Counted from the first letter of the stretch, positions 33,729 to 42,997 are shown. The stretch: 64,000 nt of DNA from Rhizobium sp. BG4 (GCF_016864575.1 NZ_CP044125.1:1550001-1614000); one strand, 5' to 3'. Notes: a model not told the origin generated them from the letters alone. A program made the numbers and translations.

Positions 33729-34061
33729 TCAGCGCACCGGCTGATAATGGCCACGCAGGGGAACCTGCGTGCCCTGGCTGATCTGGCCATCGCGATCGCA
33801 AACGTAGACGATCGTCGGCGTGCCGCCGGAACGGAAGATCCAGTCACCGTCGCGGCGGACATGGCCGGTCTCGGTGTGGCAGGCATATTGCTCTTCATCC
33901 TTCTTGTCAGGCTGAGCCTTGACGCCGGGAAGATCGGTATAAGGATAGAGCGGCTGAACATCGGCCTTGCCCGCGCGCGCCCAATCGGTCGCCGAGGCCT
34001 GCAGCGGCACAATGGCCGCAAAGGCGAAGGCGGCAATCACGATCGATGACAGCATGCGCAT
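33729..34061 (-). CDS. Small exported protein of unknown function
   Basis: 110 residues from ATG 34061 (GGGAGAA about 8 bp upstream; an ATG two codons earlier is possible). A signal peptide ends at QASATDW. The mature part is about 85 residues with two cysteines, EQYACHTETGHVRRDGDWIFRS (in pieces ACHTETGHV and GDWIFRS) and VYVCDRDGQIS, which could form one disulfide. No family recognised. It is convergent with the bufferin operon, with no gap, so antisense interference is possible but unproven. Confidence 0.7.
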   Translation of the reverse strand: MRMLSSIVIAAFAFAAIVPLQASATDWARAGKADVQPLYPYTDLPGVKAQPDKKDEEQYACHTETGHVRRDGDWIFRSGGTPTIVYVCDRDGQISQGTQVPLRGHYQPVR

Positions 34062-34126
34062 GTTCATTTCTCCCGGCATTGAGCCACGGAACCTGACATC
34101 TGATGTAGGATGAAGACAGGGCCGCA

Positions 34127-35725
34127 TCAAGCGCGGCGGAAATAGCCGCGGATGACAGGGTGAGCGAACAGCGCGGCCAGAATGGCAAGCGCTGCACCCA
34201 GCGCGAAACCGCCGAAAAGCCCGCCGATCAGGCCTGCGATCATCAGCGTCTTCTTGCCGGGACCATCCGGCTTTACCGGCGGCTCTGCCTGCGAGATCAC
34301 GCGAATATTACTCTGCGGCAGGTTCTGCTCTTCGGCCGTCTGGCTGGAGCGCTTCAGCAACGTCTCGTAAATGTTGCGGACGGCGGTCGCCTTGCGCTGC
34401 AACTCGTTGAGCTCGACCTGCTTGTCGGAAGCTGTCGCCTGCAGCGCCTTCTGGATATTCAGTTCCTTGGAAACGGCGTCTTCCGCCTTCTTCGCCTGGT
34501 CGTACTCAGTCTTGGCCGAGGTCACCATGCGCTGCAGTTCGCCCTTGATCTCGTCCTGGATGCTCTGCAGCGAGGAGCGAGCGGCCTGGAGGCGCGGATG
34601 ACGCGCACCCATCTGGCTTTCGAGGCTGCCGACGATGGCCGCCTGCGTCGCATATTGCTGGCGCAGGCTGGCGAGAGCCGAATTGACGGAGGAAGCGCCG
34701 CTGTCGTTCGGACCGCTGGCGACGATCGCTTCGAAGCTCATGTTCTGGGCGGCATCGGCGCGGGCCTTCGCCTGGATCGTCTTGTCCTGTGCCGTCACGA
34801 GCAGCGTATTGAGAGAGGCGAGGCGCTGGTCGGAGATCAGCTTGCCGTCGGTCTCCGACATGTCGTTGTCGGCGCGGAAGGTCTCGACCGCCTGTTCGGC
34901 ATCCTGCACTTGCTTGCGCAGGTCGGTCAGGCGGGTGTCGAGCGTTGCGGTGGTGTTCTCGTAGAGGCCGGTCGAGGCGCTGCTTTCCTCCTGCATGAAG
35001 GAGGCGACGACTTGGTTGGCCAGTCTGGCGGACTTTTCGGGGTCATGGGTCACGGCTGTCAGCGACACGACATAGGTGCCGGTCTGGCGGGCGATGGTCA
35101 GCGACTTCTGCAGCGCGGTGATGACGGCCGCGTCATCGGTGCGGCCGCCGTTGAAATCCGGGTCCTGATTGAGCTTCAGCGTATCGGCGACGCGCTTCAG
35201 GACGTTGCCGGAGGTCAGGATCTGCACCTGGCTGTCGATCATCGAGGAGATCATCTCCGGCGAGATCGTCGATTGCTGGGCAGCCGGATCAGCCAAGCCG
35301 ATCTGCCGCGGATCGAAATAGAGGCTCGTCGTCGCCGTGAATTTCTGCGGCAGCATCGGCAGGACCGCCGCACCGGCAACCGCGCCGAGGACGGCCAGAC
35401 CGGCAATCATCAGCTTGCGGTTCCAGATCGCGAAGATCGCCGAGCGCACGTCAAGCAGCGGCTCTTCGGCTGTGATGATAGCAACCGGTGCGGCTTCGAC
35501 GCGAGGGGCTGCGGCAACAGGCTCGGTCACGGGCGGCAGCGGCGGTGGGGCAGCGGGCTCTTCGTGGCGGATCTGCGGTTCGGGAGCGGGTGGTGGTGCC
35601 TTGGCAAAGTCGGACGGGCGCAGGACAGGGGAACGCGGGCGCGCTGCCTCAGGCGCGGTCTGCGCAGGCTCGTAGCTTCGCCAGCCCGGCAAGCGGCTTA
35701 CCCTGTTCCTGTCGAATTGGCTCAT
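34127..35725 (-). CDS. Polysaccharide chain-length/export protein (Wzz/PCP type) without kinase domain
   Basis: 532 residues from ATG 35725; a GTG five codons upstream is possible. A Pro-rich cytoplasmic N-terminus of about 90 residues is followed by TM1 (LMIAGLAVLGAVAGAAVLPML), a long periplasmic coiled coil, and TM2 with the proline-glycine motif AEPPVKPDGPGKKTLMIAGLIGGLFGG. There is no Walker A or tyrosine-rich tail after TM2, so it is a PCP without a fused BY-kinase. It sets the chain length of a secreted polysaccharide. It is divergent from the GH5 and Wzy-like genes. Confidence 0.85.
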   Translation of the reverse strand: MSQFDRNRVSRLPGWRSYEPAQTAPEAARPRSPVLRPSDFAKAPPPAPEPQIRHEEPAAPPPLPPVTEPVAAAPRVEAAPVAIITAEEPLLDVRSAIFAIWNRKLMIAGLAVLGAVAGAAVLPMLPQKFTATTSLYFDPRQIGLADPAAQQSTISPEMISSMIDSQVQILTSGNVLKRVADTLKLNQDPDFNGGRTDDAAVITALQKSLTIARQTGTYVVSLTAVTHDPEKSARLANQVVASFMQEESSASTGLYENTTATLDTRLTDLRKQVQDAEQAVETFRADNDMSETDGKLISDQRLASLNTLLVTAQDKTIQAKARADAAQNMSFEAIVASGPNDSGASSVNSALASLRQQYATQAAIVGSLESQMGARHPRLQAARSSLQSIQDEIKGELQRMVTSAKTEYDQAKKAEDAVSKELNIQKALQATASDKQVELNELQRKATAVRNIYETLLKRSSQTAEEQNLPQSNIRVISQAEPPVKPDGPGKKTLMIAGLIGGLFGGFALGAALAILAALFAHPVIRGYFRRA

Positions 35726-35787
35726 CAGCGCTCTCGTCACCCGCCGGCAGAGTGCAGCGAGGGTAGGCGAATTTTAGAAATCCTTAG

Positions 35788-35802
35788 CTAACGGACCGTT
35801 AA
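35788..35802. promoter_or_regulatory. Palindrome between chain-length and GH5 genes
   Basis: CTAACGGACCGTTAA contains the perfect palindrome TAACGG-A-CCGTTA and matches TTAA-N7-TTAA with one mismatch. The 78-bp intergenic region must hold both divergent promoters. A near copy (TTAACGGTCTGTTAG) occurs at 51500. Confidence 0.4.
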
Positions 35803-35803
35803 G

Positions 35804-36910
35804 ATGGAGGCACCGATATTAGCCGCCGCTGCTGAAACCACGGGAAAGCAATTGAGAGCCTCATCCTCCAAATGGCGCCGCCTGCTGACGATCGCCGCGA
35901 CACTGCTGCCCTTGCAGGCGCATGCGGCCGGCGCTGCGGGGCCTTGCCTTCGCGGCATCAACCTTTCCGGCGCCGAATTCGGCGAGCCGGGCGGCACCGT
36001 CTTCAAGGACTATGCCTATCCTTCGGAGGAGACGATCGCCTATTTCCAGAAGAAGGGCATGAACACCGTTCGCCTGCCCTTCCAATGGGAGCGGCTGCAG
36101 CCGGAGCTCGGGCAATCGCTGAACGAGGACGAGTTGCAGCGGCTGAAGGATACGGTCGCGCTGCTGCGCAAGCACAAGATGACGATCATCCTCGATCCGC
36201 ATAACTACGCCTATTACAAGAAGGTGCAGATCGGTACGGCGCCGGTGACGACGCTTGCCTTTGCGGATTTCTGGACGCGGCTTGCGGCCGAGTTCTCGGA
36301 CCAGCCGGATGTCGTCTTTGGCCTGATGAACGAACCGCACGATATCTCCGCCAAGAAATGGCTGGAGGCGGCCAATACCGCGATCCGCGGCATCCGTGCC
36401 GTCGGCGCCAACAATTATATCCTCGTACCCGGCACGCGCTGGACCGGCGCGCATTCCTGGCAGAGCGGCGATGACGACGCCAACGGCACCGTCATGCTCG
36501 ACATCAAGGATGCCCGCAAGAATTTCGGCTACGAGGTTCATCAATATTTCGACAGCGACTCCTCCGGCACCAAGGACGAATGCTCCGGCAACGACAAAGC
36601 CAAGCAGGCAATCCTCGATATGTCGGACTGGGCGCGGAAGAACGATACCAAGCTGCTGCTCGGCGAATTCGGCGTGTCGCAAGCACCCGAATGCGTCGCG
36701 GGCTTGAAAGACGTGCTCGGCGCGATGCAGGACAATGGCGACGTCTGGCTGGGCTGGACCTATTGGGTTGCCGGAGACTGGTGGCCGGAGACCGAGCCAC
36801 TGAACGTCCAGCCGCATGACGGCAAGGACCGCAAGCAGCTGGCCGCGCTACAGGCCGCCGCCAAGGCACCGGCGCCCGACAAGGCTGCCTGCCGGCTGAT
36901 GGCGGAGTGA
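35804..36910 (+). CDS. Secreted glycoside hydrolase family 5 (endoglucanase type)
   Basis: 368 residues from ATG 35804; a TTG at about 35850 (LRASSSKWRR) is a plausible alternative because a palindrome abuts the ATG. A signal peptide is seen in RRLLTIAATLLPLQAHA. GH5 landmarks are GMNTVRLPFQWERL, LDPHNYAYY, the acid/base Glu in GLMNEPHD, EVHQYFD and the nucleophile Glu in LLGEFGVS, with a final WTYWVAGDWW. It cleaves beta-1,4-linked glucans in the periplasm or outside. Between a PCP and a polymerase it may trim the same polysaccharide. Confidence 0.9.
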   Translation: MEAPILAAAAETTGKQLRASSSKWRRLLTIAATLLPLQAHAAGAAGPCLRGINLSGAEFGEPGGTVFKDYAYPSEETIAYFQKKGMNTVRLPFQWERLQPELGQSLNEDELQRLKDTVALLRKHKMTIILDPHNYAYYKKVQIGTAPVTTLAFADFWTRLAAEFSDQPDVVFGLMNEPHDISAKKWLEAANTAIRGIRAVGANNYILVPGTRWTGAHSWQSGDDDANGTVMLDIKDARKNFGYEVHQYFDSDSSGTKDECSGNDKAKQAILDMSDWARKNDTKLLLGEFGVSQAPECVAGLKDVLGAMQDNGDVWLGWTYWVAGDWWPETEPLNVQPHDGKDRKQLAALQAAAKAPAPDKAACRLMAE

Positions 36911-36915
36911 CCGCT

Positions 36916-38163
36916 ATGACTGAGACTGGCATTGCACCGAAGGAGCCGATCCAGTGGGGCATTCTTGCCGCTGGCGTGCTTGCGGTGACCTACAATGCCA
37001 TTCTCGCCTTCATCAATCACAACATCATGCCGCTTTCGCCCGCCTATGTGGTGATGAGCGAAATGCTGATCCTCGCCTACAGCTTCGCCTTCATCCTGCG
37101 CAAAGGCATATTCGAAGAGGACCTCGCGCCGCTCGGCTATCTGCTGGCGACGATCCTGCTGACGGTCTACGTCATGGTGATCAACCGGTCCGGCTATATC
37201 GATCATCTGCGCAACATCCTGATCGTCTTCGCCTTCGTCGTCATGGGGCGCTGGACGAACGAACGGACCTTGAAGCTCGTGTTCAAGATCTGCTGCATCG
37301 CCGTGCTTTCGGTGCTGATCTGCGAGATCGTTTCGGTCACCGCCTATGTGGCCCTGTTCCATCCGGCCGAATATTTCGAGAATACGCGCGGCGTGCCGCG
37401 GGCGACCTATAGCGACCTAGGCCTGTTCCGCGGCGCGCTCGGCTTTCCTGACCGCTTCTCCTTCGGGATCATCGACCACCGTTCCTCCTCGATCTTCCTC
37501 GAACAGGTGTCGCTGGCGAATTTCTGCGGCGTGATGGTGATCTATCTCGTCAGTTTCTCCAACCGCTTGAGGCTTGGCGACCGGTTGATCTTCATCGCGA
37601 CGGTTGTGCTGATCCTGCTCACCAACGACACGCGCACGATGCTGATCTTCAGCATCGTCTGCCTCGGCGGCTATGTCATCTATCCCTGGCTGCCGAAGAT
37701 CCTCGATTTCCTGATGATGCCGGGGATCATCGCCATCGGCTTCATCATCCACGCCTTCAAGCCGAATGCCCACGACGACGATTTCGTCGGCCGCATCAGT
37801 GGCACGATCCGCAGTATCAACGCGATGGACATCCCGGCGACGCTCGGTCTCGAGCTCGAAAAGGGGCTGGGCTACGTCGATAGTGGCTATGTCTTCATCA
37901 CATACAGCGCAACGATCTTCGGACTGATCCTGTTCTGGCTCTTCGTCTCCTTCTTCCCGGCCGGGCAGACACCGAACCAGAAGCGGCTCTGCCACTCGCT
38001 GTCACTCTTCATGTTCTTGAACCTGATGATCGGCTCGACCGCGATCTTCTCGATGAAGACGGCCGGGCTTGCCTGGCTGCTCGTCGGCTTCCTGAAGGTC
38101 AATGAGGGAAAGCAGCGCGCTGCATCTCCTATTTCCGTTCCGGTGGCTGCCGCAGCCCGGTAG
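36916..38163 (+). CDS. Wzy/O-antigen-ligase-like polysaccharide polymerase
   Basis: 415 residues from ATG 36916 (a GTG at 36907 overlaps the GH5 stop). It has ten or more hydrophobic helices and one long loop with ARG-rich text (NTRGVPRATYSDLGLFRGALGFPDRFSFGI). NDTRTMLIF resembles the arginine motif of Wzy/WaaL proteins. Role inferred: polymerisation of lipid-linked repeat units in the inner membrane. No sugar transferases or Wzx flippase are in this cluster, so repeat units must be made elsewhere. Confidence 0.75.
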   Translation: MTETGIAPKEPIQWGILAAGVLAVTYNAILAFINHNIMPLSPAYVVMSEMLILAYSFAFILRKGIFEEDLAPLGYLLATILLTVYVMVINRSGYIDHLRNILIVFAFVVMGRWTNERTLKLVFKICCIAVLSVLICEIVSVTAYVALFHPAEYFENTRGVPRATYSDLGLFRGALGFPDRFSFGIIDHRSSSIFLEQVSLANFCGVMVIYLVSFSNRLRLGDRLIFIATVVLILLTNDTRTMLIFSIVCLGGYVIYPWLPKILDFLMMPGIIAIGFIIHAFKPNAHDDDFVGRISGTIRSINAMDIPATLGLELEKGLGYVDSGYVFITYSATIFGLILFWLFVSFFPAGQTPNQKRLCHSLSLFMFLNLMIGSTAIFSMKTAGLAWLLVGFLKVNEGKQRAASPISVPVAAAAR

Positions 38164-38374
38164 CTGCGCGGCGGGGATATGCGACGGCGCAGGCGGAACG
38201 GACTTTCCCTAAGGCTAGCGTCATTTATATGAGCATCGACAGGATGCGGGGCCTTGCAAGCGCTTGATGGCTTCCCTTGCAAAATGTTGCATGAATGAAA
38301 GAGCCGCGGCCTGTTCGGCGGGCGGCGTTTGATCTAAGCAGCCTGCCGGCGAAGCCGTGAGAGGGAAGACGGAC

Positions 38375-39259
38375 ATGACCAACTATGTTTTGACGGTGAC
38401 GTGCAAATCGACGCGCGGGATCGTGGCGGCAATTTCCAATTATCTTGCCGAGCAGGGCTGCAACATCGTCGACTCCAGCCAGTTCGACGACCTCGACACG
38501 GGCAAATTCTTCACCCGCGTCAGCTTCATCTCCGAGGAGGGCGTGAAGCTGCCGGCACTCGTCGAAGGCTTCAAGCCGATCGCCGAGAAATTCGAGATGG
38601 ACGCCGAGATCCATGATGGCCAGAGCCGCATGAAGGTGCTGCTGATGGTGTCGCGCTTCGGCCATTGTCTGAACGACCTGCTCTACCGCTGGAAGATCGG
38701 CGCGCTGCCGATCGACATCGTTGGCGTCGTCTCCAACCATTTCGAATACCAGAAGGTCGTCGTGAACCACGACATCCCCTTCCACCACATCAAGGTGACG
38801 AAGGAAAACAAGCCGCAGGCGGAAGGCCAGCTTCTCGATCTCGTCGAGCAGACCGGCACCGAGCTCATCGTGCTCGCCCGCTACATGCAGGTTCTCTCGG
38901 ATGCGATGTGCCGGAAGATGTCTGGCAAGATCATCAACATTCACCACTCGTTCCTGCCGAGCTTCAAGGGCGCCAACCCCTACAAGCAGGCCTACGAGCG
39001 CGGCGTGAAGCTGATCGGCGCGACGGCGCATTACGTCACTGCCGATCTCGACGAAGGCCCGATCATCGAGCAGGACACCGCCCGTATCACCCACGCACAG
39101 TCGGCAGACGACTATGTCTCGATCGGCCGCGATGTCGAAAGCCAGGTTCTGGCACGGGCGATCCACGCCCATATTCACCACCGCGTCTTCCTGAACGGCA
39201 ACCGTACGGTGGTGTTCCCGGCGAGCCCGGGCTCCTATGCATCCGAACGTATGGGCTGA
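38375..39259 (+). CDS. purU: Formyltetrahydrofolate deformylase
   Basis: 294 residues from ATG 38375. An N-terminal ACT domain (about 5-80, YVLTVTCKSTRGIVAAISNYL) is followed by a formyltransferase-like hydrolase domain. Catalytic Asn/His/Asp are visible in NIHHSFLPSFKGANPY and DLDEGPIIEQD. It hydrolyses 10-formyl-THF to formate and THF, supplying formate and balancing one-carbon pools. Single gene. Confidence 0.95.
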   Translation: MTNYVLTVTCKSTRGIVAAISNYLAEQGCNIVDSSQFDDLDTGKFFTRVSFISEEGVKLPALVEGFKPIAEKFEMDAEIHDGQSRMKVLLMVSRFGHCLNDLLYRWKIGALPIDIVGVVSNHFEYQKVVVNHDIPFHHIKVTKENKPQAEGQLLDLVEQTGTELIVLARYMQVLSDAMCRKMSGKIINIHHSFLPSFKGANPYKQAYERGVKLIGATAHYVTADLDEGPIIEQDTARITHAQSADDYVSIGRDVESQVLARAIHAHIHHRVFLNGNRTVVFPASPGSYASERMG

Positions 39260-39303
39260 TTGCGCCCGAAAGGCGTGTTGCCATACGCTTGCCCATAGCA
39301 TGC

Positions 39304-39336
39304 ATTCGATTATCTGCTTAGTGTGAATAATCGAAT
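39304..39336. promoter_or_regulatory. 10-bp inverted repeat before the three-domain aminotransferase
   Basis: ATTCGATTAT (39304-39313) and ATAATCGAAT (39327-39336) are perfect complements with a 13-nt spacer, 18-51 bp before the ATG at 39355. Similar outer flanks (CATGC and CATG) extend it. It looks like an operator for a dimeric regulator. Confidence 0.55.
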
Positions 39337-39354
39337 CATGCCCTGGGGGATGCG

Positions 39355-42282
39355 ATGACCGATGAAGCGCTCACCGATCGTATGGAACTGCCGCGACCGG
39401 ACGTGACACCGGAAGAAGCCTTAAGCATCCTCGAAACCCACTATGGCTTGTCGGGCACGATCAGCGAGCTCGGCAGTCAGCAGGATCGCAATTACCGGCT
39501 CGATACCGGCAACGGCCGCTTCGTCCTGAAGATCTGCCACATGGCCTACGAGACGCTTGAGCTCGAGGCGCAGAACGCGGCGATCCACCATCTCAATACG
39601 ATCGAAGGCGCGCCGCGCGTTCCGCATCTGCTGACGTCGACCGATGGGCAGGCGATCGTCGCGGTGACCGTACGCGACCAGACCTATCAGGTGCGCGTTC
39701 TCGAATATCTCGAAGGCGAAAGCCTGACGCATCGCAAGCATTTGCCGAAAAGCACGGTGGCAGCACTTGGCGCACTCTGCGCCCGGCTGGCAAAGGCGCT
39801 TGCCGATTTCGAGCATCCGGGCCTGGAGCGCAGCCTGCAATGGGACCTGCGTCGCGCCGGCCCCGTCGCCGTCCAACTGCTGTCGGCGATTACCGATAGT
39901 GCCGCCCGCGACCGCATCGCCAAGACGATGGTGCTGGCCGTGCGCCGCATCCAGCCACTTGCCTCGTCGCTTCGCGTTCAGGCCGTGCATCACGACGTCA
40001 CCGACGACAATGTCGTCAGCCTGCCCGACGCACATGGGCGGCTGATCCCCGATGGCGTCATCGATTTCGGCGACATCATCCGCGGCTGGCTGGTCGGCGA
40101 CCTCGCGGTCACCTGCGCCTCGCTGCTGCATCATGCCGATGGCGATCCGCTCTATATCCTGCCGGCGATCAAGGCCTATCACGAGACCTATCCGCTGACA
40201 CCGGAGGAGCTGAAGGCGCTGTGGCCGCTGATCGTCGCCCGCGCCGTGATCCTGGTTGCTAGCGGCGAGCAGCAGATCTCGATCGATCCTGAGAACGATT
40301 ACGCGCGCAACAATCTGGAGCATGAGCGCATCATCTTCGACACCGCGATGTCCGTGCCCTTCGAGCTCATGGAAGCGGCGATCCAGAAGATCGGCGGCAT
40401 CGAGCAATCGCTACCGCAGAATTCGGGCTGGCAGGCGCTATTGCCCGAGATCAATACAGCCGACATCGCCTATCTCGATCTCGGCGTTCAGAGCCGCCAT
40501 TTCGCCGGCGGCAACTGGCTGAATTCCGAGATGGACTGGCGCCTGCTTGCCCGCGTCGCCAATGACAGCGGCGTTGCCGCGACGCGCTACGGCGAATACC
40601 GGTTGTCGCGCGCCAGCACGCTGAGCGCCAAGCCGCATTCGACCTTCGCTCTGCATAGCGACATCTGCCTTTCCGGCGGCAATCCAGTCGCCGCGCCTTT
40701 TGCCGGCCGGATCGATTTCAGGAACCATCATCTGGTGCTGATCGGCGACGGCATCAGCCTGCATCTCGACGGTATAGAACCATCGGTCGAGGATGGCACT
40801 GAGGTCGAGGCGGGCCAGACGATCGGCACGGTTTCCGGCGACAGCAATTCGCTCGGCGGGCTGCGTATCCAGCTTTGCACTATCAACGGCCTGGAACCGC
40901 CGCTCTTTGCGACGGCACACGATGCCGACGCATGGTCGGCAATCTGCCCTTCCCCCTCGCTCCTGTTTGGCGACAACTGCAATGCCCCAAGGCCCGATAC
41001 GGCGGCGCTGCTGACGCGGCGCAAGGCACATTTCGCCAAGCCGCAGAAGAACTACTATGACGCTCCGCCGCAGATGGAACGCGGCTGGAAGGAGCATATG
41101 TACGATGTCGAGGGCCGCGCCTATCTCGACATGGTCAACAATGTCAGCATCCTCGGCCACGGCCATACCCAGCTTGCCGATGCGATCGCCGACCAGTGGC
41201 TGAAGCTCAACACCAATTCGCGCTTCCACTATGAGGCGCTGGCCGAGTTTTCCGAACGGCTGGCGGCACTCGCCCCTGAGGGCCTCGACCGGGTGTTTCT
41301 GGTCAATAGCGGTTCCGAGGCCAATGACCTCGCACTGCGGCTGGCCTGGGCGCATAGCGGCGCGCACAACATGCTTTGCCTGCTCGAAGGTTATCACGGC
41401 TGGTCGGTGGCAAGCGACGCTGTCTCCACCTCGATCGCCGACAACCCGCAGGCGCTCTCGACGCGCCCGGCCTGGGTGCACCCTCTCTCGGCGCCGAACA
41501 CCTATCGCGGCGAATTCCGCGGCTCCGAAAGCGCCAGCGACTATCTTGCCGGTGCCATTCCGGTACTGCAGGCGATCGACAATAGCGGCCAGGGACTGGC
41601 CGGCGTGATCGCCGAGCCGGTCTATGGCAATGCCGGCGGCATTCCGCTGCCGGACGGCTATCTTGCCGGTCTCTATGCCGAAGTGCGCGCCCGCGGCGGC
41701 GTCTGCATCGCCGACGAAGTGCAGGTCGGATATGGCCGGCTCGGCCATCATTTCTGGGGCTTCGAGCAGCAGGGCGTCGTGCCGGATATTATCACCATCG
41801 CCAAGAGCATGGGCAACGGCCACCCGCTGGGTGCCGTCATCACCAGCCAGGCGATTGCCGATTCGCTGGAACGCGAGGGCTATTTCTTCTCGTCATCCGG
41901 CGGCAGCCCGGTCAGTTGCGTTGCCGGCATGACGGTGCTCGACATCCTGCGGGAGGAAAACCTGCAGGAGAATGCCCGCCAGGTCGGCGACCACCTGAAG
42001 GGACGGCTGGCAGCGCTGATCGAAAAATTCCCGATTGCCGGGGCGGTCCACGGCATGGGCCTCTATCTCGGCCTCGAATTCGTGCGCGACAGAACGACGC
42101 TGGAGCCGGCCACCGGCGAGACGGCGGCGATCTGCGAGCGGCTGCTCGATCTCGGTGTGCTCATGCAGCCGACAGGCGATCACCTCAACGTGTTGAAGAT
42201 CAAACCGCCGCTCTGCCTGACGATCGAGAGTGCCGACTTCTTCGCAGACATGCTGGAAAAGGTGCTTTCCGAGGGCTGGTGA
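39355..42282 (+). CDS. Three-domain protein: APH-type kinase, degenerate M23 fold, class III aminotransferase
   Basis: 975 residues. The N-terminal part (about 20-330) is an aminoglycoside-phosphotransferase/homoserine-kinase-like kinase with VHHDVTDDNVV (catalytic loop) and GVIDFGD (metal Asp). The middle part (about 430-525) has an M23/lysostaphin-like core (VAAPFAGRIDF, VEDGTEVEAGQTIGTVSGDS), but the terminal HxH is replaced by LRIQLC, so peptidase activity is unlikely. The C-terminal part (about 550-970) is a complete PLP aminotransferase: VNSGSEANDLALRLA, GYHGWSVASD, IADEVQVGYGRLG and Lys817 in IAKSMGNGHPLGA. The closest analogues of the kinase and lyase pair are those handling hydroxylysine or phosphoethanolamine. 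I infer phosphorylation followed by PLP-dependent elimination or transamination of an amino-alcohol-type substrate. Confidence 0.85.
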   Translation: MTDEALTDRMELPRPDVTPEEALSILETHYGLSGTISELGSQQDRNYRLDTGNGRFVLKICHMAYETLELEAQNAAIHHLNTIEGAPRVPHLLTSTDGQAIVAVTVRDQTYQVRVLEYLEGESLTHRKHLPKSTVAALGALCARLAKALADFEHPGLERSLQWDLRRAGPVAVQLLSAITDSAARDRIAKTMVLAVRRIQPLASSLRVQAVHHDVTDDNVVSLPDAHGRLIPDGVIDFGDIIRGWLVGDLAVTCASLLHHADGDPLYILPAIKAYHETYPLTPEELKALWPLIVARAVILVASGEQQISIDPENDYARNNLEHERIIFDTAMSVPFELMEAAIQKIGGIEQSLPQNSGWQALLPEINTADIAYLDLGVQSRHFAGGNWLNSEMDWRLLARVANDSGVAATRYGEYRLSRASTLSAKPHSTFALHSDICLSGGNPVAAPFAGRIDFRNHHLVLIGDGISLHLDGIEPSVEDGTEVEAGQTIGTVSGDSNSLGGLRIQLCTINGLEPPLFATAHDADAWSAICPSPSLLFGDNCNAPRPDTAALLTRRKAHFAKPQKNYYDAPPQMERGWKEHMYDVEGRAYLDMVNNVSILGHGHTQLADAIADQWLKLNTNSRFHYEALAEFSERLAALAPEGLDRVFLVNSGSEANDLALRLAWAHSGAHNMLCLLEGYHGWSVASDAVSTSIADNPQALSTRPAWVHPLSAPNTYRGEFRGSESASDYLAGAIPVLQAIDNSGQGLAGVIAEPVYGNAGGIPLPDGYLAGLYAEVRARGGVCIADEVQVGYGRLGHHFWGFEQQGVVPDIITIAKSMGNGHPLGAVITSQAIADSLEREGYFFSSSGGSPVSCVAGMTVLDILREENLQENARQVGDHLKGRLAALIEKFPIAGAVHGMGLYLGLEFVRDRTTLEPATGETAAICERLLDLGVLMQPTGDHLNVLKIKPPLCLTIESADFFADMLEKVLSEGW

Positions 42283-42628
42283 GGCATCACTCGCGCCATT
42301 AACGAATTAGGTGATTTCGCGGCCTACCGCTTTTTAATGAATTGCCCCATTGCCGGAATCAGGCACGCTTCCTATGTCTGCTGCGGTGATCGAAACGAGT
42401 TCTCGACCGTCACGCGAATTGCACAAAGTCTTGATATGTTCTTTCTGCAAGTTTGGGTAAGATGGAATGAAATTTTTCCGATCGCCGATATTTTGACACG
42501 TTTCGGAATATGTTTCTGACTGATTATCGCCTATTCTCTACTACATTAGTAGATTAATAGAGATAGTTATCGCCGGTCCCGGCTCTACGGGACCACCACG
42601 AGTGCAACGCCAACGCAAGGAACGAGAC
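42283..42628. other. AT-rich non-coding stretch
   Basis: About 346 bp with no credible gene. Near its end CTACTA-CAT-TAGTAG (42538-42552) forms a 6+3+6 palindrome in AT-rich surroundings, probably the promoter or operator region for the two small genes that follow. Confidence 0.5.
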
Positions 42629-42724
42629 ATGATTGAAATCGATATTCTCGCCTATCTCCTTGGGCGCTCTGTGCTCGGCAATGACCGTCCGGGCGCCCTC
42701 TCCCGCCCGAACTGTCGAATGTGA
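42629..42724 (+). CDS. Candidate 31-residue small protein
   Basis: ATG 42629 to TGA 42724, preceded by AAGGAACGAGAC, a good ribosome site. It begins MIEIDILAYLLGRSVLG and ends PNCRM, with one cysteine. It could be a true small protein or a leader peptide for the 64-residue gene 78 bp downstream. No family recognised. Confidence 0.4.
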   Translation: MIEIDILAYLLGRSVLGNDRPGALSRPNCRM

Positions 42725-42802
42725 CGTTCGTCCCCCTCTCAACGGTACAAGACAAGTCAATTCGCCATCGCTCGCGCAGTCCGCGCGGCAGGAGTTCTAC
42801 GC

Positions 42803-42997
42803 ATGAAAAAGCAAGTTATCGAATATGCAGGCGTTCCCGTCGGGATCGTCATTCCGGATGAAGACCGGCTGAAGTTCATCGCCGTGAAGTTTCACGTTCA
42901 CGACCTCGATGAGCAGCGCTTCCGCTCTCCCGACGAGGTGAGGGTCGCTATCCACAACCTGATGACCCGCCGCCATCCGAAGCCGCTTCATGCCTGA
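42803..42997 (+). CDS. Small conserved protein, 64 residues
   Basis: ATG 42803 behind GCAGGAGTTCTACGC. The protein reads as a compact soluble alpha/beta domain (KKQVIEYAGVPVGIVIP, KFIAVKFHVHDLDEQRFRS), ending in a basic helix HNLMTRRHPKP. No transmembrane segment, signal peptide or known motif. A clear terminator follows 45 bp later, so it closes a short transcription unit. Confidence 0.7.
   Translation: MKKQVIEYAGVPVGIVIPDEDRLKFIAVKFHVHDLDEQRFRSPDEVRVAIHNLMTRRHPKPLHA

Noticed and set aside
34160..35791. Long plus-strand open frame opposite the chain-length protein
   Set aside because: Mirror frame of a real gene; composition is Arg/Leu/Gly-rich with no motif.
42337..42519. 60-codon open frame in the gap after the three-domain gene
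   Set aside because: No ribosome site before its ATG and no recognisable features.
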